A DNA stretch of 64,000 bases from an uncultured Sphingomonadales bacterium. GTDB lineage: Bacteria; Pseudomonadota; Alphaproteobacteria; Sphingomonadales; Sphingomonadaceae. A program made the position numbers and the translations under genes. The stretch spans positions 62,001 to 126,000 of the forward strand of contig CALCBC010000015.1 of assembly GCA_937898525.1 (NCBI GenBank), written 5' to 3'. Below, piece by piece: positions 59,536 through 64,000 of this stretch. Numbering within the stretch: position 1 is the first letter of the stretch; each line of letters begins with the position of its first letter. The notes under the pieces are model-generated. The model was not told the origin of the DNA, made no database searches, and was given only the letters and a program-made list of their open reading frames with translations.

Positions 59536-60833
59536 CCGAAGATCCTCTTGGTGCGCTCGATCCCGCGCAGCAGCGCGGCGACGTCGCTTTCGTCGCTGTA
59601 CAATCCGAAACTCGCCCTCGCGGTGGCCGGAACGCCGAGCCGGTCCATCAACGGCTGGGCGCAGTGGTGCCCGGCGCGAATGGCGACGTTCTCCTCGTCC
59701 AATATGGTGCCGAGATCGTGCGGATGAATGCCTTCGAGCGCGAAGCTGACGATGCCCGCGCTGTCCTCAGGACCGAACACGCGCACGTCGTTCATCCCGC
59801 GAAGCCCTTCGCGCAGCGTTGCAACCAGCTCCGCTTCGTGGGCGTGAATCGCCTCGAGCCCGATCGCCGAGACGTAGTCGCAGGCGGCGCCGAACCCGAT
59901 CGCCTCGACGATCGCCGGGGTGCCGGCCTCGAACCGCTGCGGCGGCGGGGCGAAGGTGGTCTTGTCGAAGGTGACCCGCTCGATCATCGCGCCGCCGCCC
60001 TGCCACGGCGGCATCGCCTCGAGCAGCTCGTGCCGTCCCCACAGCGCGCCGATCCCGGTCGGGCCGTAGAGCTTGTGGCCGGAGAAGGCGTAGAAGTCGC
60101 AGCCGAGCGCGGCGACGTCGACCGGCAGGCGCGGCACCGCCTGGCAGCCGTCGAGCAGCAGCTTCGCGCCGACCGCGTGGGCGAGCTCGGCTGCGCGGGG
60201 CGCGTCGAGCACCGAGCCGAGCACGTTCGAAACGTGGGCGAAGGCGACCATCGCGTGATCGGGCGTAAGCAGGCGTTCGGCCGCGTCGAGATCGATCCGG
60301 CCGTCGTCGGTCAGCGGGCAGACGTCGACCTGCCACCCGGCGAGCTGCCAGGGGACGATGTTCGAATGGTGCTCGAGCTCGCTCAGCAGCACCCGGCGCT
60401 TGTCGGGCCAGGCGTAGGCGACGAGGTTGATCGCCTCGGTCGCGCCGCGGGTGAAGACGATCTCGTCCTCGCGGCCGCCGACGAACTGCGCCACCCGCCG
60501 CCGCGCGGCCTCGTAGCCGAGCGTCATCTCCGCCGAGCGCGTGTACACCCCGCGGTGGACGGTCGCGTAGTCGGCGCCGATCGCGCGGGCCACCGCATCG
60601 ATCACCGCCTGCGGCTTCTGCGCGGTGGCGGCGGAATCGAGGTAGTGCCAGGGCTTGCCGTCGGCGCTCACGAGGCCGGGGAAATCGCGCCGCAAATCCT
60701 CCCCGAGCTTGCGCGGGGAGGTGGCGGTCGCCGCAGGTGACTGGCGGAGGGTGGCGCCCACTCCACTACCCGCTTCGCGGGCGGTCCCCCTTCCCGAGGC
60801 AAGCTCGGGGAGGATCGGGTCGTGCTCGCTCAT
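59532..60833 (-). CDS. sufS: Cysteine desulfurase SufS, with an in-frame palindromic element near the N-terminus
   Basis: 433 residues from ATG 60833. PLP Lys in SGHKLYGPTGIG and catalytic Cys in GHHCAQPLMDR are intact, so the enzyme should deliver persulfide sulfur from cysteine to the SufBCD scaffold. The N-terminus is odd: residues 7-46 (ILPELASG to KLGED) are encoded exactly by a 120-bp palindromic element at 60696-60815; without it the protein would read MSEHDP directly joined to LRRDFPGL, near the usual SufS start. The reading frame stays open across the element. The start overlaps sufD by 4 bases. Confidence 0.95.
   Translation of the reverse strand: MSEHDPILPELASGRGTAREAGSGVGATLRQSPAATATSPRKLGEDLRRDFPGLVSADGKPWHYLDSAATAQKPQAVIDAVARAIGADYATVHRGVYTRSAEMTLGYEAARRRVAQFVGGREDEIVFTRGATEAINLVAYAWPDKRRVLLSELEHHSNIVPWQLAGWQVDVCPLTDDGRIDLDAAERLLTPDHAMVAFAHVSNVLGSVLDAPRAAELAHAVGAKLLLDGCQAVPRLPVDVAALGCDFYAFSGHKLYGPTGIGALWGRHELLEAMPPWQGGGAMIERVTFDKTTFAPPPQRFEAGTPAIVEAIGFGAACDYVSAIGLEAIHAHEAELVATLREGLRGMNDVRVFGPEDSAGIVSFALEGIHPHDLGTILDEENVAIRAGHHCAQPLMDRLGVPATARASFGLYSDESDVAALLRGIERTKRIFG
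60696..60815. repeat. 120-bp palindromic element inserted in sufS coding sequence
   Basis: The ends ATCCTCCCCGAGCTTGC (60696-60712) and GCAAGCTCGGGGAGGAT (60799-60815) are perfect 17-bp inverted repeats, and the left end also folds internally (CTCCCCG with CGGGGAG). The length, 120 bp, equals 40 codons and it adds residues 7-46 of SufS. A solo end of the same family lies at 42409-42437 (26 of 29 bases shared). Confidence 0.9.
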
Positions 60834-61582
60834 GCCTTGTCTCCCAGGGCTGCGAGCGCCGCGTTGAGCAGCGCATCGCGTTCCGCCTCGTCTGCCACCG
60901 CGACGAAGGCGTCGGCGATGAATGCCTGCACCAGCAGCTTGCGCGCGCTCTCCGGCGGAATGCCGCGCGCGGCCATGTAGAAGCGGGCGGCCTCGTCGAG
61001 CTGGCCGATCGCCGCGCCGTGGGCGCATTTGACATCGTCGGCGAAGATCTCGAGCTCGGGCTTGGCATTAGCCGCCGCGCCGCGCTCGAGCAGCAGCCCC
61101 TTGAAATCCTGCGCCGCATCGGTCTGCTGCGCGTGGCGGGCGACCTCGATGCGGCCGAGGAAGTTGCCGGTCGCTTCGCCCCAGTGGACCGCCCGCACGA
61201 CCTGGTTCGAGCTGGCTTCGGGCTCGGCGTGGATCGTGCGCGTGACGAACTCGCGGGTGGTGCTGTCACCGCCGATGGTCACGCCGCCGAACTCGAAATG
61301 CGCCCCGCGGGCAAGGCGGACCTCGACCTCGAGCCGGGTGTAGGCGCCGCCCGCGTTGACTGCGAACAGCTCGGCCCGCGCCCCTTCGCCGAGAGTCAGG
61401 CGCACGCGGTGCAGCTCGGGGCCGGGGCCGTCGAGGATGAGGCATTTGCGCCGCGTTTCACCGGGGGCGAGGGCGATTTCCTTCCACCGGCCGAAGTCCT
61501 CGAGCGCGAACGCTTCGAGCGCCGCGAAATCGGCATAACGCCATTCCTCGTCGCGGGCGGTCGGGAGGGCGAGCAGGGTCAT
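60830..61582 (-). CDS. sufD: Fe-S cluster assembly protein SufD
   Basis: 250 residues, shorter than E. coli SufD (423). The right-handed beta-helix core and the end FADDVKCAHGAAIGQLDEAA (with the His-containing scaffold region) and RGIPPESARKLLVQAFIADA are intact. It pairs with SufB and SufC as scaffold. The start lies 193 bases after the sufC stop, a gap filled mostly by a palindromic element; its stop overlaps sufS by 4 bases. Confidence 0.93.
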   Translation of the reverse strand: MTLLALPTARDEEWRYADFAALEAFALEDFGRWKEIALAPGETRRKCLILDGPGPELHRVRLTLGEGARAELFAVNAGGAYTRLEVEVRLARGAHFEFGGVTIGGDSTTREFVTRTIHAEPEASSNQVVRAVHWGEATGNFLGRIEVARHAQQTDAAQDFKGLLLERGAAANAKPELEIFADDVKCAHGAAIGQLDEAARFYMAARGIPPESARKLLVQAFIADAFVAVADEAERDALLNAALAALGDKA

Positions 61583-61619
61583 CCGAGCCTCGCGGCGCGG
61601 TGCTTGCCGCTTCCTTGAT

Positions 61620-61764
61620 CACACAACGACACAAAGGCACGAAGATGGAGCGCCAGCGGCGAAGCCGCTTTCCAATTCCCGGGCAGCAACACCCCTAGAT
61701 CTGCCAATGACAGGGCGGCTTCGCCGCGACGAGCGGCATCTTCGTGCCTTTGTGTCTTCGTGTG
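61620..61764. repeat. MITE-like inverted-repeat element between sufC and sufD
   Basis: Arms of 28 bases at 61620-61647 and 61737-61764 match in 26 positions as inverted repeats (core CACAAAGGCACGAAGATG in the left arm). Inner copies of GCGGCGAAGCCGC and its complement form a second pair. Total 145 bp without open reading frame, lying in the 193-base gap inside the suf operon, so both genes are probably read through it. Confidence 0.85.
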
Positions 61765-61775
61765 AGAAATATTCA

Positions 61776-62618
61776 TCACGCCACCGCCTCGTAGCCCTCA
61801 CGCTCGAGTTCGAGCGCCAGTTCCGGCCCGCCGCTCTTCACGATCCGCCCTTTCGAAAGCACATGCACGAAGTCGGGCCGCACGTAGTCGAGCAGCCGCT
61901 GGTAGTGGGTGATCAGCAGCACGCCCTTGTCGGGCTTGCGCATTATCGCGTTGATCCCCTCGCCGACGATCCGCAGCGCGTCGATGTCGAGGCCCGAATC
62001 GGTCTCGTCGAGCACCGCGAACGTCGGGTCGAGGATGCCCATCTGGACCATCTCGGCGCGCTTCTTCTCGCCGCCCGAGAAGCCGACGTTCACGGGGCGC
62101 TTGAGCATCTCCATGTCGAGCTTGAGCAGCGCCGCCTTCTCGCGCGCCAGCTTGAGGAACTCGCCCCCGGACAGCGGTTCCTGCCCCCGCGCCTTGCGCT
62201 GCGCGTTGAGCGCCTCGCGCAGGAACTGCACGTTGCTGACGCCCGGGATCTCGACCGGGTACTGAAAGCCGAGAAACAGCCCCGCCGCCGCGCGCTCGTG
62301 CGGCTCGAGCGCGAGCAGGTCGATCCCCCTCCCGCCTGCGGGAGGGGTCAGGGGTGGGTGAGTCGGATCCGGCGCTGCGCTGGCGGTGACAGGCCCACCC
62401 CCGGCCCCTCCCGCAAGCGGGAGGAGAGGCGTGAAGCGCACCGACCCCCCGGTCACCTCGTACCCCGGCCGCCCGCCGAGCACATAGGCCAGCGTCGACT
62501 TGCCCGCCCCGTTGGGCCCCATGATCGCGTGCACCTCGCCCGCGTTCACGGCGAGCGAGAGCCCGTTGAGGATCGGCGTGCCGCCGACGGTGGCGTGGAG
62601 GTCGGTAATCTCGAGCAT
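61776..62618 (-). CDS. sufC: SufC ATPase with an in-frame insertion
   Basis: 280 residues, against about 248 in E. coli. ABC ATPase motifs: Walker A GPNGAGKST (34-42), Q-loop LGFQYPVEIPGVSN, signature GFSGGEKKRAEM and Walker B AVLDETDSGLD. It powers cluster assembly on SufBD. Residues 63-99 (TPLLPLAG to GGRGI) replace the three-residue turn between VRF and DLLALEPHERA of typical SufC and are encoded by a palindromic element (62325-62427). They are Pro/Gly/Ala-rich and would lie at the tip of a beta-hairpin. The frame is intact. Confidence 0.95.
   Translation of the reverse strand: MLEITDLHATVGGTPILNGLSLAVNAGEVHAIMGPNGAGKSTLAYVLGGRPGYEVTGGSVRFTPLLPLAGGAGGGPVTASAAPDPTHPPLTPPAGGRGIDLLALEPHERAAAGLFLGFQYPVEIPGVSNVQFLREALNAQRKARGQEPLSGGEFLKLAREKAALLKLDMEMLKRPVNVGFSGGEKKRAEMVQMGILDPTFAVLDETDSGLDIDALRIVGEGINAIMRKPDKGVLLITHYQRLLDYVRPDFVHVLSKGRIVKSGGPELALELEREGYEAVA
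62325..62427. repeat. About 103-bp palindromic element inserted in sufC coding sequence
   Basis: Arms at 62326-62358 and 62394-62426 (33 bases each) are inverted repeats with 29 matches, and each arm folds on itself (CCCCTCCCGC with GCGGGAGGGG, 62326-62347; CCTCCCGC with GCGGGAGG, 62407-62424). It accounts for the extra 34 or so residues of SufC. The family differs from that in sufS. Confidence 0.88.
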
Positions 62619-63140
62619 CTATTCGGAACTCTCGTCGTTGTCGGTGTCGAACACCGTGTCTTCGCAGGCGTCGCCGTGCGGCTGGGCCGCCGCATTCGCC
62701 TTCATCGCCTTGCGCCGGTCGAACGGCTTCTGCAGCTCGGCGAGCACCGCCGCGACCACCGCGTCGCCATCGTCGAGCACCTGCTCGTCGGCGAACCGCA
62801 GCACGCGGATGCCGACGTCGGCCAGCTTCTTGTCCTGCAGCGCGGCGACTTCGGCGCTCATGTCGCCGGTGACCTCGACCACCAGCCAGCGCGCCGGGCA
62901 GGCGAAGTCGACCACGGTCGAGCCGATCACCACCTGGCGATGGAACTTGAACCCGCCGACCTTCTGCCCGCCAATCCGCGCCCACAGCGCTGTCTCGGCC
63001 TCGGTCGGCTCGCGCCGAGCGGCACGCGCCATGTCCTTGAGCCGCGCGCGGCGCGTCTCGGACACGTTCCACGCGGTGCGCGGCGGCGCGGCGGCGCGCT
63101 CAGCGGGACCGCGGAGGGAAAGTTTGCGACGTTCGGTCAC
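62619..63140 (-). CDS. DUF559 endonuclease-fold protein within the suf operon
   Basis: 173 residues from GTG 63140 (TTG 63146 is possible). The DUF559 domain (about 45-150) is related to Vsr/very-short-patch endonucleases: REPTEAETALWARIGGQKVG, FKFHRQVVIGSTVVDFACPA with catalytic-site Asp, and LVVEVTGDMS. The C-terminus is acidic. Function is unknown for the family. The stop directly abuts the sufC start, so it is read with sufB and sufC; it has no obvious link to Fe-S assembly. Confidence 0.88.
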   Translation of the reverse strand: MTERRKLSLRGPAERAAAPPRTAWNVSETRRARLKDMARAARREPTEAETALWARIGGQKVGGFKFHRQVVIGSTVVDFACPARWLVVEVTGDMSAEVAALQDKKLADVGIRVLRFADEQVLDDGDAVVAAVLAELQKPFDRRKAMKANAAAQPHGDACEDTVFDTDNDESSE

Positions 63141-63165
63141 CGACAAACTCCCCTGAAAACGAGCT

Positions 63166-63310
63166 CGTCACCCTGAACTTGTTTCAGGGCCCATCGAGCA
63201 GCACGCGCCGGAGCATGCGGATGCAGCGCCACCTTGCGATTGGCTCGAGCATGGACCGATAGCGCCGCGCGGGGCGGGAAAATGGGTCCTGAACCAAGTT
63301 CAGGATGACG
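63166..63310. repeat. Palindromic element between sufB and the DUF559 gene
   Basis: Arms of 29 bases at 63166-63194 and 63282-63310 match in 26 positions as inverted repeats (left arm contains CCTGAACTTGTTTCAGG). Elements with this CTGAACTTGTTTCAG core are common intergenic repeats in sphingomonads. Total 145 bp, inside the suf operon. Confidence 0.85.
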
Positions 63311-63333
63311 GTCGAGAGGATAGGGGAAGTGCA

Positions 63334-64000
<667 letters not shown>

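Noticed and set aside
60696..63310. CRISPR array
   Set aside because: The repeats are palindromes of different families, not regularly spaced direct repeats, and no cas genes are present.

Overview
The window is GC-rich, densely coding chromosome from an alphaproteobacterium, most likely of the order Sphingomonadales (Sphingomonadaceae or Erythrobacteraceae). This rests on the helicase/S4/FdxA/CarD cluster, the hemE-[gap]-ppsR-maf-aroE-coaE-dnaQ order, the mnmE-mnmG-rsmG-parA-parB order, a PopZ (DUF2497) protein, UrcA and DUF1491 proteins, and a suf operon with sufT and a DUF559 gene. No rRNA, tRNA, CRISPR array, prophage or transposase was seen. No gap without a gene exceeds 300 bases; the largest, 24304-24602 (299 bases), is the probable chromosomal origin of replication.

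Layout. 1-6.4 kb: RNA helicase end, S4 protein, FdxA, CarD, three tandem GIN-domain (DUF2807) paralogues and a small lipoprotein. 6.5-12.4 kb: TsaC/Sua5, an exported arylsulfotransferase-like protein, a DUF815 ATPase, a sorbosone-dehydrogenase-like protein, free-methionine-sulfoxide reductase and an exported protein. 12.6-18.5 kb: parB, parA, rsmG, mnmG, mnmE and a DUF6489 gene, all leftward, with three parS sites. 18.5-21.4 kb: dienelactone hydrolase-like, cytochrome c, Vgb-like propeller and an exported protein. 21.4-30.2 kb: rho, hemJ and hemE leftward; then oriC; then ppsR, maf, aroE, coaE, dnaQ, hpf, ptsN, a thioesterase and DUF1491 rightward. Gene polarity flips at oriC, as expected for leading-strand coding.

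30.4-42.4 kb: cell-wall hydrolase, exonuclease III, ErpA, CBS protein, PopZ, TolC, a PCMT-like protein, class I fumarase, a LytS/LytTR two-component pair, UrcA, a DAG-kinase-like protein and a phosphoesterase. 42.4-47.6 kb: an aromatic-degradation block (two-subunit hydroquinone 1,2-dioxygenase, PQQ dehydrogenase, aldehyde dehydrogenase) that could convert hydroquinone to maleylacetate. 47.7-58.7 kb: rpsI/rplM, CutA, heme A synthase, MerC-domain protein, M23 peptidase, DUF2093, xseA, purD, adenosine-kinase-like, EI24 protein and two hypothetical genes. 58.7-64 kb: the suf iron-sulfur operon, transcribed leftward as sufB-DUF559-sufC-sufD-sufS-sufT-sufA.

The most unusual structure is in the suf operon. 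Four different palindromic repeat elements lie within about 3 kb. Two sit inside protein-coding sequence without breaking the frame: a 120-bp element (exactly 40 codons) with perfect 17-bp terminal inverted repeats near the sufS start, and an element of about 103 bp in sufC that adds about 34 residues at a beta-turn of the ATPase. The other two flank sufC and the DUF559 gene. This resembles the protein-inserted palindromic elements of Rickettsia.
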